40,708 nt of DNA, from the IMG/VR virus record IMGVR_UViG_3300043775_000775, positions 1 through 40,708 of that record; one strand, written 5' to 3'. Shown here piece by piece: positions 20,573 through 30,141 of the stretch. The position numbers and the translations under genes were made by a program. The notes below the pieces were generated by a model, which saw nothing but the letters and a program-made list of their open reading frames with translations, ran no database searches and was not told where the DNA came from. Within the stretch, counting starts at the first letter, position 1; every line of letters begins with the position of its first letter. The DNA is from a virus.

Positions 20573-22780
20573 CTATTTTCTATTTATCACATTTGCAATC
20601 ATATCTTGAATAGTTTGCATAGGATGTTGAGCAAAATCATAAGTGTCTTTACCAATATCAATAGCTCCACTCACCAAACTAGGTGTGAACTGCGATGATT
20701 GTGCGAATGATCTAGCAAGATTAACTGATGATCTAGGACCTTTGCCATTCAATGCGCCAAATGAGTAGCCATGAACTGCAGGACTCCAACCTGGCGATAA
20801 GTGCAATCTCAATAGCGCTTCATTTAGAGCACCAGGTTTTTGATAGTCTGGTGATTGCATTAATTTAACTGCTAAACTGGTTTTTTGCTTCTTACCTTTA
20901 TCAGTAACGTTAAGACCAGACAACGTAGAACCAGCCTGTTCAATATCTATAGGTCTACCTTCAGCTATGTCATATAGAGCATTTATTCTGCTGTTTTTGC
21001 CATAGTTACCAGTAATTAAGCGTTCGGGGTCTTCTGTTCTAAAATAGTTGTACAGCTTAGTAGGATTGACGTTTAAAGTTACGTCATCTAAACCGTGCTC
21101 TTTCAATATTTTAGACATAGCATATCGCTCGTCTAAGTCTTTCCAATTGGCCAATATTTGCTGACCTTCTTCTGCAGTGCGACCAAGCCGTGTTATGCCG
21201 CGATCTGCAGCGCCATTTAAAGTATCAAGAAAAGGTTTTAGAGCTCTGCCAACATTTGGCTCATTGCGATTGTATGCAGCTTTAATATCTTCTTTTAGTT
21301 CAGACCGCAAGTCTTGCCAAGTTTTGCCTTCAGCTTGACTATCAAATTGACCGTTAGCTCTACGAACTGTTGATTGCTGCTTTCTAAAAGTTTTAAACTT
21401 ATTTAGCCACTCATTAGCCATTTTAGCAGCTCTAACACCTTCATCCGTGCTTTGGCCAGCTAAACCCATAGCATGAGTTCTTAAGTTAGACAAGTCAGAT
21501 TGATCAAGTCTGGCTGTAGTTTTGCTGGCCAATGAATTATACTCATCACCAAGTGATTTTGAAAAAGCATTTAAAGAGTCTTTAGTGATGGTATTACCTT
21601 CATACCCCATAGCTTTAAATGCGTGGGCATTATCAGCTAAACGATTAGCATCATCAAAGTTCTTTAGTACCAAAGACGTTTCATCTGCGTTGCGCAAGCC
21701 TGCAATCATAGTTTGCAATGATGGATTGTCTAACTTTTCACCGGGAGTATTTCTGCGACCCCAAGCCTCTCTACGAGCCATAAGTTCATTATACGCAGGC
21801 TTATTAGGTAGTGGTGCTGGTTCTAACTTATACTTAAGCGAACGACCAAGTACCCCACCAGATAGGCCGCCTATAGTTCCAGAGCCTGCATCTAAATCCG
21901 AGTTTACTGCGCCTTCAGCTGCACCAAGCGCAGTGCTGCCTAGCACGTCTTGTACAGTACCTTTTCTATATGCTGACATCCATGGCTGTTGTTTTTTAGC
22001 AACTTCCTTAGCTGCAGCCAATGGTTCAGTCCACTCTATTTGGGCCTGTCTACCAAACTGTTTTATACCAGGTATAGCTGAATTAGCCGCAGCATTAACT
22101 GACCTATTTAATAGTCCTTTTGCTTCAGTTTTAGCAAGTTCAGTAGTTGACTCTAAAGCATCAAGTGTTGAGCCTGCTACTTTTCTAGACATAGGACCGG
22201 CTAAAGCACTTGTTAGCATGTACATTGGCATGCTACCAAAAGCGGCAGGTAACCCTTTTTCTTGGTTAAACTCAGTCATAAGCTCTTGTTCTCTAGCTCT
22301 AGCGTTATCTAAGTCTTGAGCTTTTTGATACAGCTTTACACCAGTTTCTGGGTCGACCAACCAAGGGTACTTTTGGCCCCAAGCATCAGCTATTACACCA
22401 GCAGTTTTCATACCGGCAGATTTTAAACCAGTACCAAAACCGGTAGCAGTTTGGCCAAGATCAACCATTGCTTCATTCTGTTTTATATCGTTTAACTTGG
22501 GGTGTATATATGGAAAGCTAGCGTCTAAACTAAGACCAACAGGAAACGCTGGCAAGTCATTTGCCATTTGGGCACGTTGCTTAGACTGTGCAGACCGCTG
22601 GTCTTCTAGCACATTTTCAGGGCTTTCAGACAAGTTCTTTGCCATTTGAGCATAAGCGTTACTAGCGCCACCAATTATGTCTGGCACTTTAAACCACTGA
22701 GTTTCACCAGTAGACTCGTTAACTGCAGAGCGAAATATTACACGCTCACCATTTGGGCCAATTGCAACTTTTTCGGCCAT
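20573..22780 (-). CDS. Probable internal virion / DNA ejection protein, 735 aa
   Basis: Long, mostly helical protein, Ala-, Lys- and Gln-rich, without a recognised catalytic motif. The N-terminus (MAEKVAIGPNGERVIF) looks like a small folded segment. Residues about 95-290 include several Gly/Ala-rich stretches that could insert in membrane, and the rest is coiled-coil-like. Position (between the transglycosylase and the effector-like genes) and size match podovirus ejection proteins that form the channel across the envelope. Starts at ATG 22780 with GGAG. No homolog can be named from sequence alone. Confidence 0.7.
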   Translation of the reverse strand: MAEKVAIGPNGERVIFRSAVNESTGETQWFKVPDIIGGASNAYAQMAKNLSESPENVLEDQRSAQSKQRAQMANDLPAFPVGLSLDASFPYIHPKLNDIKQNEAMVDLGQTATGFGTGLKSAGMKTAGVIADAWGQKYPWLVDPETGVKLYQKAQDLDNARAREQELMTEFNQEKGLPAAFGSMPMYMLTSALAGPMSRKVAGSTLDALESTTELAKTEAKGLLNRSVNAAANSAIPGIKQFGRQAQIEWTEPLAAAKEVAKKQQPWMSAYRKGTVQDVLGSTALGAAEGAVNSDLDAGSGTIGGLSGGVLGRSLKYKLEPAPLPNKPAYNELMARREAWGRRNTPGEKLDNPSLQTMIAGLRNADETSLVLKNFDDANRLADNAHAFKAMGYEGNTITKDSLNAFSKSLGDEYNSLASKTTARLDQSDLSNLRTHAMGLAGQSTDEGVRAAKMANEWLNKFKTFRKQQSTVRRANGQFDSQAEGKTWQDLRSELKEDIKAAYNRNEPNVGRALKPFLDTLNGAADRGITRLGRTAEEGQQILANWKDLDERYAMSKILKEHGLDDVTLNVNPTKLYNYFRTEDPERLITGNYGKNSRINALYDIAEGRPIDIEQAGSTLSGLNVTDKGKKQKTSLAVKLMQSPDYQKPGALNEALLRLHLSPGWSPAVHGYSFGALNGKGPRSSVNLARSFAQSSQFTPSLVSGAIDIGKDTYDFAQHPMQTIQDMIANVINRK

Positions 22781-22781
22781 A

Positions 22782-24401
22782 TTAATTCTCCCACGTATAG
22801 CCAGGTGGTAATTCTGGTAAGTTATTAGTTACAGTCGGCTTGTCTACTTTAGCTGGTGCACTAGATTCTACTTTTTTAGCTTCAGCTATAGACTTATCAA
22901 ATGCTTCTAACTGAGACTGGCCAAGTATACCGCCAGATTCCATCATTAAGCGCGTAGCAATTTCTCTGTTCTTATTTTTTTGAGCTATTACAGAAGGTTT
23001 ATCACCTTTACCAGGTATAAATCTGTTTCTAGCTTTAGCCCATTCTATAGGCGTTACTGTAGCGCCAGACTCGCTTCTGTTTACACCGGCAACAAACTGC
23101 TCTACAGCGTTATCAAACATTTGCTCTTCTTCTGACAGTTGAGGATTAGCATATTGGCTAGCCAAGAACTCGCCGGCCCATGGCACGTCGTTTATAATAT
23201 GCTTAACACCTAGCTTAGTAAAATCAACATTACTTTGAGTTCTATTAAGTATGTCGTGAGCACTTTGCATATTACCAGCATACAGAGCAGCTTTACTTTG
23301 CGCCTCAGTACCAGACTTTGCTTCTACTGGTTGTGGCATACCGTTTTTATCAACTATGTACTTAGTATGGCCGGGACCAGTTGGTAGACCAAATGCGGAC
23401 ATTTCTTCATCGCTCATAGGCGTGGCTGCAACTCTACCTTGCTGGCCATTATTAATAATAGTTTGCTGGCCAGGTTTTAATAGTGATTGCTTAACAAGTC
23501 TATCAAACGATGCAGTGCCAGGTACTTCATTAGTTAAAGATATATCTTTAGCTAGTGCAGTTCTTTGTATATCTTGCATATGAGCTTCTTGCATTTTTGT
23601 ATACAGTTCTGAAGCCATTTGCACAGCCATAGGATTACCGGACTTAACTAGTTGTTGTATAGTATGCAAATAAGACCTGCGAACTGGGTCCATATCTTGG
23701 CCAAGTACACCTTCTCCACCGGTAACACCAGACGGCATGAATTTAGAGCCACCTTGAAAACTTCTGGGCTGCACTGAAGGCATACCCTGTACTGGTGGCG
23801 AAGATGATAGCTGTGGGCTATTAAACTTGCTAACGTATTCTAGACCTTCGGGGCTTATGTTACCACTACGGACCGCACCTGGGCCATCATGGTATGCCAA
23901 TCTCCAACGGTCGCCAAACTCGTCTTTAAGCCGCTTAGCGTATGCGGCACCGGCCATAATATTCTTGGCTGGGTCCATACGATCGGCTGGGTCAAGGCCT
24001 ACGTCCTGAGCAGCGGCAGCAGACAACTGCATAAGCCCTTGCGGACCAGTAGGCGACTGGGCGTTAGGGTTAAAGCCAGATTCTACACGTATAGTGTCAG
24101 CAATTTCTTGTGGAGTAAAGCCATATTTCTGTGATGCAAGATTGATCAAGTCTGCATACTCTCCATTATAACTGGACTGCTGTTCTGGTGCAACTTGCTG
24201 CTCGGGCATAGGTTGCTGTTCTAGCATAGACTGTGCATTGCCAGTAGGGTCTGAGCCCAGAGCTTTTAATAAAGTATCGCCTAACGTTTGAGCTTGACTT
24301 TGCTCTCTTTCCAGCTCTTGTTGCTTCATGGCATACTGCATTAGCTGAGGATTCTGAGCTAGCATTCTACCATACAAATAACCACTTATATAGTCGGACA
24401 T
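22782..24401 (-). CDS. Virion lytic transglycosylase, ejection protein, 539 aa
   Basis: SLT-type peptidoglycan-cleaving domain at about residues 80-195. IRVESGFNP has the catalytic E107, SPTGPQGLMQL is the second motif, KNIMAGAAYAKRL the third, and LAYHDGPGAV the fourth (His-Asp where Asn is common). The C-terminal 340 residues are helical and Gln-rich, as in podovirus internal proteins that enter the periplasm with DNA. A GGAGG binding site precedes ATG 24401 and the start overlaps the upstream stop (TAATG). It locally opens the cell wall during genome entry, and is the only recognisable cell-wall enzyme in the window. Confidence 0.88.
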   Translation of the reverse strand: MSDYISGYLYGRMLAQNPQLMQYAMKQQELEREQSQAQTLGDTLLKALGSDPTGNAQSMLEQQPMPEQQVAPEQQSSYNGEYADLINLASQKYGFTPQEIADTIRVESGFNPNAQSPTGPQGLMQLSAAAAQDVGLDPADRMDPAKNIMAGAAYAKRLKDEFGDRWRLAYHDGPGAVRSGNISPEGLEYVSKFNSPQLSSSPPVQGMPSVQPRSFQGGSKFMPSGVTGGEGVLGQDMDPVRRSYLHTIQQLVKSGNPMAVQMASELYTKMQEAHMQDIQRTALAKDISLTNEVPGTASFDRLVKQSLLKPGQQTIINNGQQGRVAATPMSDEEMSAFGLPTGPGHTKYIVDKNGMPQPVEAKSGTEAQSKAALYAGNMQSAHDILNRTQSNVDFTKLGVKHIINDVPWAGEFLASQYANPQLSEEEQMFDNAVEQFVAGVNRSESGATVTPIEWAKARNRFIPGKGDKPSVIAQKNKNREIATRLMMESGGILGQSQLEAFDKSIAEAKKVESSAPAKVDKPTVTNNLPELPPGYTWEN

Positions 24402-24790
24402 TATCTACCTCCACGCATACCTGATAGTAGCGCTTGCACATACTGGTTAGGTTGCATAGCTTGTACTTGAGGTTTTTGCTGTTGGGCACTATTAGCAAAA
24501 TTCATAAACTGACTCATACCGCTGTAGTCAGGCCGTGACATGTCTTGGTATTGTTGCAAAGCTGATAGACCCAATTGATGGTCTACTTGCTTAGTATTCA
24601 TTGCATGGCTAACTCCACCACTACCGCCGATGCCTGACATGCCATGCATCATACCAGTGCTAAAACTACTGCTATCTGCTTGGCCACTTTGCGGCATAAT
24701 TCTACCATTAGCGCTTGCGCCAAATTGGTCAAGGCCGCTACCTGCACCTTTACTAAGCATGCTCTGTATCATTTGCATTAAGCCGCCCAT
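24401..24790 (-). CDS. Hypothetical virion-associated protein, 129 aa
   Basis: Met-, Gln-, Ser- and Gly-rich, low-complexity, ending ALLSGMRGGR. A GGAGG site precedes ATG 24790, and TAATG overlaps couple it on both sides to likely ejection-protein genes. The composition and context suggest a small internal virion protein. No domain recognised. Confidence 0.65.
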   Translation of the reverse strand: MGGLMQMIQSMLSKGAGSGLDQFGASANGRIMPQSGQADSSSFSTGMMHGMSGIGGSGGVSHAMNTKQVDHQLGLSALQQYQDMSRPDYSGMSQFMNFANSAQQQKPQVQAMQPNQYVQALLSGMRGGR

Positions 24791-25635
24791 TATTTAATAC
24801 CTCCAGATTTAGACATGCCAAGACCACTACTTTTACCGCTACCACTACCGCTAGATAGTACAGTTGGTGAACCTATGGCGGCGGCGTAATTATTAAGCGC
24901 GTCCCAAGGAGCCATAAACGGAGCAAACGTACCCATACCAAGATTTTGTGTGGCAGAACCTAAAGAACCAATGGCGTTATTGCTAGTGTCTTGCGCACTA
25001 CCAAGCATTTGTTGAAGCATTTGCTGGCGACCTAGAGTGTTACTGTCGGCCTGCTGTGCAATATTAAGTTTGTTGGTTAAATCTTTGTCAAAAGTGTTGT
25101 ACCCAACATCGGCTAAATTTTTCTGCAAATTGCTGTTTATATCATATAAACCACGAGCTTGAGCTAGGCCATGCCTTGAACTACCAGACATACCAGACGC
25201 AGTAGCCCTGGCGTCCAAATTAGCTAGCATGTTGTCCGTAGCTCTATTAGCGTCACCAACAAAGCTAGCCTTCATAGCATCTGCATAATTATTGCCACTA
25301 CCACCCATAACGCTGCCGTATATTTGCTGAGTAGCGGACGGGCTATTTAGTGACGTTCTTAGTGACGACATTAACTGGTCTTTAAAAGCTGGGTCGCTAA
25401 ACTGGCCTCCTTTTAAAGCAGCATTGTAAGCTGGTATTGCGTCTTTGTATATATCATTGTTGGTACTTGATACACCGCTAACCAATGGCTGCATTTGATT
25501 ATTAGTTGTACCAAATAAATTGGCAGCATTACCGTATAATTGGCTAAGTGCAGACTGCTGAAACCCAGGTATACTTTGGTTAAAGTTATATGAGTTATTA
25601 GATTTAGACTTAGACCCACCTTGAGAACCGCTCAT
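24790..25635 (-). CDS. Probable internal virion protein, 281 aa
   Basis: Ser/Asn/Gly/Gln-rich throughout, with helices such as DANRATDNMLANLDARATASGM and a C-terminal PWDALNNYAAAIGSP followed by a Gly/Ser tail. I know this C-terminal Trp-x-x-Leu-x-x-Tyr-Ala-x-x-x-Gly pattern from unassigned podovirus structural proteins next to ejection proteins. Begins at ATG 25635 with AGGAG. It likely sits inside the capsid or tail lumen and is released with DNA. Confidence 0.65.
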   Translation of the reverse strand: MSGSQGGSKSKSNNSYNFNQSIPGFQQSALSQLYGNAANLFGTTNNQMQPLVSGVSSTNNDIYKDAIPAYNAALKGGQFSDPAFKDQLMSSLRTSLNSPSATQQIYGSVMGGSGNNYADAMKASFVGDANRATDNMLANLDARATASGMSGSSRHGLAQARGLYDINSNLQKNLADVGYNTFDKDLTNKLNIAQQADSNTLGRQQMLQQMLGSAQDTSNNAIGSLGSATQNLGMGTFAPFMAPWDALNNYAAAIGSPTVLSSGSGSGKSSGLGMSKSGGIK

Positions 25636-25636
25636 T

Positions 25637-26062
25637 TTATACTCCTATATCTTTTTTAAGTACCACATACTGCTCTTCCCAACCTAGGTCTTTCAGTGCT
25701 TTAACCCAACCACGCCTGCCAACTATCCTTAGTTGGTTGCAATTAAAATCTTTTGCTATTGCATATAGCACAGAATCTAGCTGATCACGCCACTCGTCAA
25801 AATCTTCGCCACCAAGATGTGGTATATGCAGTGCATTAAGACCTGTATCATAAGTTCTAATATCTGCAGTTAACGCAGCAACTATAGCTTCACCTTTAGA
25901 TATAACTATAATAAGCACTTCACCAGATAGAGCTCGCTCTAATATGTGCTCTATAGTAGTTTCATCGCTAACAAGCGCTACCACGCGTTCCAAGTGCTCT
26001 ACAATTAATGGCCACACAGGTTGAACTAAGGTCTGCGGTAAAGCAGCTATTTTATAACTCAT
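25637..26062 (-). CDS. GNAT-fold-like protein, 141 aa
   Basis: Has the strand-helix order of the GNAT fold: LSGEVLIIVIS and AIVAALTADIRT strands, then a helix, NCNQLRIVGRRGW and a final LGWEEQYVVLKKD strand. The acetyl-CoA loop (Q/R-x2-G-x-G/A) is not convincing, so it may be a non-catalytic version. Similar genes are common among podovirus tail and ejection genes. The start overlaps the stop of the propeller protein (ATGA), with GGAG encoded by that protein's last codons. Confidence 0.6.
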   Translation of the reverse strand: MSYKIAALPQTLVQPVWPLIVEHLERVVALVSDETTIEHILERALSGEVLIIVISKGEAIVAALTADIRTYDTGLNALHIPHLGGEDFDEWRDQLDSVLYAIAKDFNCNQLRIVGRRGWVKALKDLGWEEQYVVLKKDIGV

Positions 26063-27630
26063 AAACTCTCCAGTCTTATTAGACGAACGTAGCCGTCCAA
26101 AGAAGTAATTAAAAACTCTAGCTTGCCGTCCAGGTCAATGTCTTGTATGAACATTGTACCTTCGATGCCACCTTTAACATAGAACTGTGTTTTTAATGTA
26201 CCAGTATTTGTATAGAACGACACGCCTCCGCCCATATCAGCAACGATAAAATAGTAAACTCCACCTATTATATGTGCGCTTGGTGTACTGTTATGTAAAC
26301 TGCCTACAAACGTGCGCCATAAAGTATTCATATCTTTATCATAGCAAGCAACAAACCCTGGGTCGTTTGCTATAAGCGCTCTATATGTTCCGTCGCCGTT
26401 AGGCATCAAGGCACAACCACTATCTATATCGTTTCCAGCTAAGCCATCTAATGGAGCAGACTTGGCATCTAAAGAATAAGTTGAGCCATTTATCAAATAA
26501 GTATGACCGTCACGGCAACCGCTTATAATATAGTTTGTTGCTCCGCCTCTAATGTTTGCGCTCGTTACAAATGCATCAAAGCCCTCGCCACCTTCAACAG
26601 AACCAAGTAGTGTGCCTGTAGCAGTAAACATATATATCTTACCATCAACCGATGACACTACTACTTCATTTAATGAGTCACCATTTATATCTGCTACGTA
26701 CGGGTACGGCTCAATGTTTTCTCTAGTTGAGAACTTCCATATCAAATTACCAGACATGTCAAGTTTAACTACTTGGCCATCAAAACAGCATACGTACAAA
26801 TAATAAGTACCACCTTCGTCAACCAAACTGCCAGCATGCTGATAGTACTTATCAGATGCATATCTAGGTTGAATTTGATAGCTGTATGTTGGACCTATAC
26901 TAACTCCAGCAGGCACAAAATCTACTTCAACAGTATCACCAGAACAATTTACTATAGACACTTCCTGTGGTATACCTGATACAGTTATAATAAACTTGCC
27001 GTTTATAGTTGGCTGAGCTGGGTTTCTTACAAAAGAGTCTGTGGCCCAAGTTTTAGTAGTATCTCTAAATTCATTAGAGCCTAGATAAGCTACAGTACCA
27101 GAACCCTCTCTATTATATAAGTTAGCGTGGGTCCATTGTACAACTCCGTCGCCATCCAAGCAATATACAAATCCGTCATGAGAAGCACCAAAAATATAGC
27201 ATACACCGGATATTTTAACGTATTGCGGTCTACCATAACATGCATCACCAGTGGCATATCTCCAAACAGTGCCACCATCTGAAACTTTAACGACATATAT
27301 ATACCAATCCCAAGATTGATAGATAAACACCGGGCCAGTATACAGTGAACTAGCAAAGTCTGGGGCATATATTGGAGTAGAATATATTGGTTCGCCAGTA
27401 TTAGACTTTTCCCAAAGAGTAGTAATAGTAGCATTGGCAACAACATTAGTACCACTAGTACCATTCAGACCTGCTGGACCTGCTGGACCTGCTACTCCTG
27501 GAGAACCTGCTGGACCTGCTGGACCTGTTGAGCCAGAACTAACTCTTCGCAAGTCAGCCTCTAAATTAGATAAGTGCCTAAATAAGTATTCTTCCAATTT
27601 AGGGTTACCTGTATACGGTACTGATTCCAT
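26059..27630 (-). CDS. Collagen-like / beta-propeller tail protein, 523 aa
   Basis: Residues 1-32 are a helical N-terminus. Residues about 33-65 are Gly-x-Y triplets (GPAGPAGSPG and similar), which would trimerise. The rest is a series of repeated four-strand blades with PQQ-like features (Asp-Gly-x-Val/Ile-Tyr turns) and FG-GAP-type calcium loops, DINGDSLNEVV and DIDLDGKLEFL. This fits a receptor-binding or tail-tip protein, with a trimer stem and a propeller head. I infer receptor binding; the fold calls follow from the repeats. Start ATG 27630 overlaps the upstream stop (TAATG). Confidence 0.75.
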   Translation of the reverse strand: MESVPYTGNPKLEEYLFRHLSNLEADLRRVSSGSTGPAGPAGSPGVAGPAGPAGLNGTSGTNVVANATITTLWEKSNTGEPIYSTPIYAPDFASSLYTGPVFIYQSWDWYIYVVKVSDGGTVWRYATGDACYGRPQYVKISGVCYIFGASHDGFVYCLDGDGVVQWTHANLYNREGSGTVAYLGSNEFRDTTKTWATDSFVRNPAQPTINGKFIITVSGIPQEVSIVNCSGDTVEVDFVPAGVSIGPTYSYQIQPRYASDKYYQHAGSLVDEGGTYYLYVCCFDGQVVKLDMSGNLIWKFSTRENIEPYPYVADINGDSLNEVVVSSVDGKIYMFTATGTLLGSVEGGEGFDAFVTSANIRGGATNYIISGCRDGHTYLINGSTYSLDAKSAPLDGLAGNDIDSGCALMPNGDGTYRALIANDPGFVACYDKDMNTLWRTFVGSLHNSTPSAHIIGGVYYFIVADMGGGVSFYTNTGTLKTQFYVKGGIEGTMFIQDIDLDGKLEFLITSLDGYVRLIRLESL

Positions 27631-29192
27631 TATCTTAACCCGTCAAGTTCATACTCTATGTCCATGCCAGAGTAATCGAATTTTTCAGTACCAACACTTT
27701 CTATCCTAAAGCAATGTAGTTTACCAGTAGTTCTGCGCTCTACCTTACGCTGAGTCAACGGGGTGTAAGTGTCATAAGGTTTCCAACGTACAGTACCACC
27801 AGCTTCATTCATAGAGCCAAGTTGTATTCTAACTTGACCTTGGCAAGCTATTTTTGGGTATATAGCCACAATAGTAGTTGAATCAATTTGCGAGCCTAGT
27901 ATTAAACCTAGACGCTCTATACTAGAATTACTGTCAACAGATTTATCATCTTCTAAAGTATAAACAGAGCTAGTAGTTGGAGTTATACCTACAAGTGTTT
28001 TTGCGAATGGCGATGCAGGGTCTAGATTCCATCGTTTATCAGTGTTCCAAGTATAATCAGCATTGGCCCAAGTATAGGCTTGCCTAAGTACGTTGCTATA
28101 CGCCATACTAGTCATAGATGGGGCTATATCTCTAAACGCTACAGACTGAGTTTCCCAATTATATATCAATGCAGTATTGGGATACATGCTATCTTGCGAT
28201 GGATAACATACCCAAATTTCCTTCTCGCCTGTGTCTGCAACCAAAAACGATCTGGTAAAGTATTGAGAACTTAAGTCAGCTGCAAACTTGCTTCTAACTC
28301 TGCCGCTTAATATTGACGATATGCTATTGCCATCGGTCATTAACACGTCACTATCGGATAAGAAATAGTGCTTGCCCATTACCTCTACTACGCAATTAGC
28401 GGCGGCCAAACCAAACGACTTAGATAGTTCGCTACGTCTCCAAACAAATTCATCGCCAGTGTAGTCAAGTATATTGATAGCAGACTCAGAATAAATAACG
28501 AATGAGTCACGCAAAGTAAGACCATCAACCAAGTTACCGCCAGAGCCGCCAATAGCAGATAAGCCAGCAAGAGCTGCCGGGTCAGACTCGTCCCAGGTAT
28601 AAGGCAAACCATTAGCGTCTGCTGGATGTGACCATCTATATGCTAATGGATATTCAGTTGCGCCGTCTTGTATGCCTATAGCAAATAGAAAATCCTTGTG
28701 GGCGCGTATTATTTTTGCCTTAATTCCTCTAGCTTTCCATGTCACTCCAGGTGAAAATTCCAAGGGTTGTAGAATTTGCGTAGTGCTTTGTGGTGACCAA
28801 TACTCCGGGTAATGTGCAAAATTATTATATATAGGTATGCGGCCAAGTCTACAGCTATTGTAAGTTAAAGCGTCTGCAGGGTCCAACGGGTTAGCGGCCA
28901 AGTCTGTTGACGTTATATCATTCCAATTGGCACCATCATATACTTGGGCCATATCAAAGCCAAGCGTAACATAGTACAGATTGTCACCTGTTTTTACAGC
29001 ATCTATATAACCTGCCCCACTATTGTCTGCAGGAGTAGTAAGTAATGTAGTACCAGAAAAAGATGATACGTGATCAAAGTTAATCTTAAAGTTATTACCG
29101 TCAGAAAAATTTTCTGGAGCTAGTTCGTGCGCAGACACATCTGCGTTCAAACCTTTAGAGCCTGTAGCAGATATAGAAAAGCGCTCAGTCAT
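27630..29192 (-). CDS. Tail hub / nozzle-type protein (P22 gp10-like), 520 aa
   Basis: ATG 29192 has AAGGT upstream and is preferred to TTG 29198. Beta-rich throughout. It begins TERFSISATGSKGLNADVSAHELAPENFSDG-type loops and continues with IRAHKDFLFAIG and YRWSHPADANGLP, features I associate with the P22 gp10-like and T7 nozzle-like propeller proteins of podoviruses. It would close the tail tube and anchor the needle or fibres. It overlaps the 98-aa gene by 8 bases. Confidence 0.75.
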   Translation of the reverse strand: MTERFSISATGSKGLNADVSAHELAPENFSDGNNFKINFDHVSSFSGTTLLTTPADNSGAGYIDAVKTGDNLYYVTLGFDMAQVYDGANWNDITSTDLAANPLDPADALTYNSCRLGRIPIYNNFAHYPEYWSPQSTTQILQPLEFSPGVTWKARGIKAKIIRAHKDFLFAIGIQDGATEYPLAYRWSHPADANGLPYTWDESDPAALAGLSAIGGSGGNLVDGLTLRDSFVIYSESAINILDYTGDEFVWRRSELSKSFGLAAANCVVEVMGKHYFLSDSDVLMTDGNSISSILSGRVRSKFAADLSSQYFTRSFLVADTGEKEIWVCYPSQDSMYPNTALIYNWETQSVAFRDIAPSMTSMAYSNVLRQAYTWANADYTWNTDKRWNLDPASPFAKTLVGITPTTSSVYTLEDDKSVDSNSSIERLGLILGSQIDSTTIVAIYPKIACQGQVRIQLGSMNEAGGTVRWKPYDTYTPLTQRKVERRTTGKLHCFRIESVGTEKFDYSGMDIEYELDGLR

Positions 29193-29481
29193 TTTCAATT
29201 ACCTTTGCGTTATTAAAAGCTAGAGCTAGAGCCGCATCTTGTCGCTTTACAGTTTCTTCTCTTAAAGATACTACAGCAGATGCAGTAGTAATGCTTGTAC
29301 GCGACATTTCAACTTGTAAGATAGGCATCCAAGCTATAGCGCAGCCTTTGTCACTAGTTTCATCACCAGTCTGCGGGTCTTTACCTTTTAGCTCAGTATA
29401 CCATGCACAACGCATTATTTTACCGTCTACTATTTTTTCGCAAGTGCTGCCTAGCGGACAAGTTATTACTGTTTCTATCAT
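29185..29481 (-). CDS. Conserved-type phage protein with paired Cys, 98 aa
   Basis: Starts MIETVITCPLGSTCEKI and continues RCAWYTELKGKDPQTG then GCAIAWMPIL, with four Cys in the first 50 residues and a helical C-terminal half. I recognise the pattern from unassigned genes in tail regions of proteobacterial podoviruses. It may bind a metal or Fe-S cluster, or form disulfides. The start overlaps the preceding stop as ATGA. Confidence 0.7.
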   Translation of the reverse strand: MIETVITCPLGSTCEKIVDGKIMRCAWYTELKGKDPQTGDETSDKGCAIAWMPILQVEMSRTSITTASAVVSLREETVKRQDAALALAFNNAKVIEND

Positions 29482-30140
29482 GTTTTTTGACCTATAACCA
29501 TATCTAAATACCTAGGAGTCCAGTTAGACGCTCCAGCATTGGCAGATACACTAGTAGCGACAGATATGCCAGTCAAGCTAGCACCTGAATTTTGCATAGA
29601 CGTAGACCACCAACACGGTGTAGCACTACCAGATTGCGGTTGCCATCCACCGTAGCTAACGTATGTATGTGAATGGCCAGGGTCAGTAACTATAGACGAA
29701 GCTGGGTGAGTATGACTAGCTACTTTATCATTTAATATAGGTGAATCAGTACCGCCACTACCACCACCTGTAGAGTTAACCACTCTAAGCATATAGTTGT
29801 TAAAATCTGTTACTAACGACCAACCTGTAGGTGGAGCTGCCTGAAAAAACGGTAGTCTAGTACCTACTGGCGCAGGCAATGTGCCAAGCAGCCCAGCTAT
29901 TGATGCCGTTAAAGCATTTAACTGTGCTTGTATGTTGCTAGTCGCGCCTGTTACAAAATTAAGTTGCGCCTCAGTAGCTGTAATAGGAATACTAAAGCCT
30001 TGCCCGCCAGAGCCAGGGAAAATATTTTTCAGTACAGCTTTAATTCTACGAATATGATCGTCGCCCTGATTTATTGGGTCACCCGGAGCGGGATTGTATG
30101 ATTGTAATTGAGCTATAGTTATAGCTTCTTCTAAACTCAT
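29478..30140 (-). CDS. Tail-tip / short fibre protein, 220 aa
   Basis: N-terminal 45 residues are a helical anchor with NPAPGDPINQGDDHIRRIK. The middle has a helical trimer-like stretch, then VGTRLPFFQAAPPTGW, the start of a tail-collar type domain. Next come Gly-rich and His-rich segments (SHTHPASSIV, DPGHSHTYVS) that could bind iron or another metal in a trimer core. The C-terminus is PRYLDMVIGQK. Together these are the features of short phage fibres or baseplate-collar proteins. Confidence 0.75.
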   Translation of the reverse strand: MSLEEAITIAQLQSYNPAPGDPINQGDDHIRRIKAVLKNIFPGSGGQGFSIPITATEAQLNFVTGATSNIQAQLNALTASIAGLLGTLPAPVGTRLPFFQAAPPTGWSLVTDFNNYMLRVVNSTGGGSGGTDSPILNDKVASHTHPASSIVTDPGHSHTYVSYGGWQPQSGSATPCWWSTSMQNSGASLTGISVATSVSANAGASNWTPRYLDMVIGQKT

Positions 30141-30141
30141 A

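Noticed and set aside
21522-22319. Long + strand open frame of 265 codons inside the 735-aa ejection gene
   Set aside because: It is antisense to a long well-supported gene, lacks a binding site, and has Ser/Ala/Leu-rich shadow composition.
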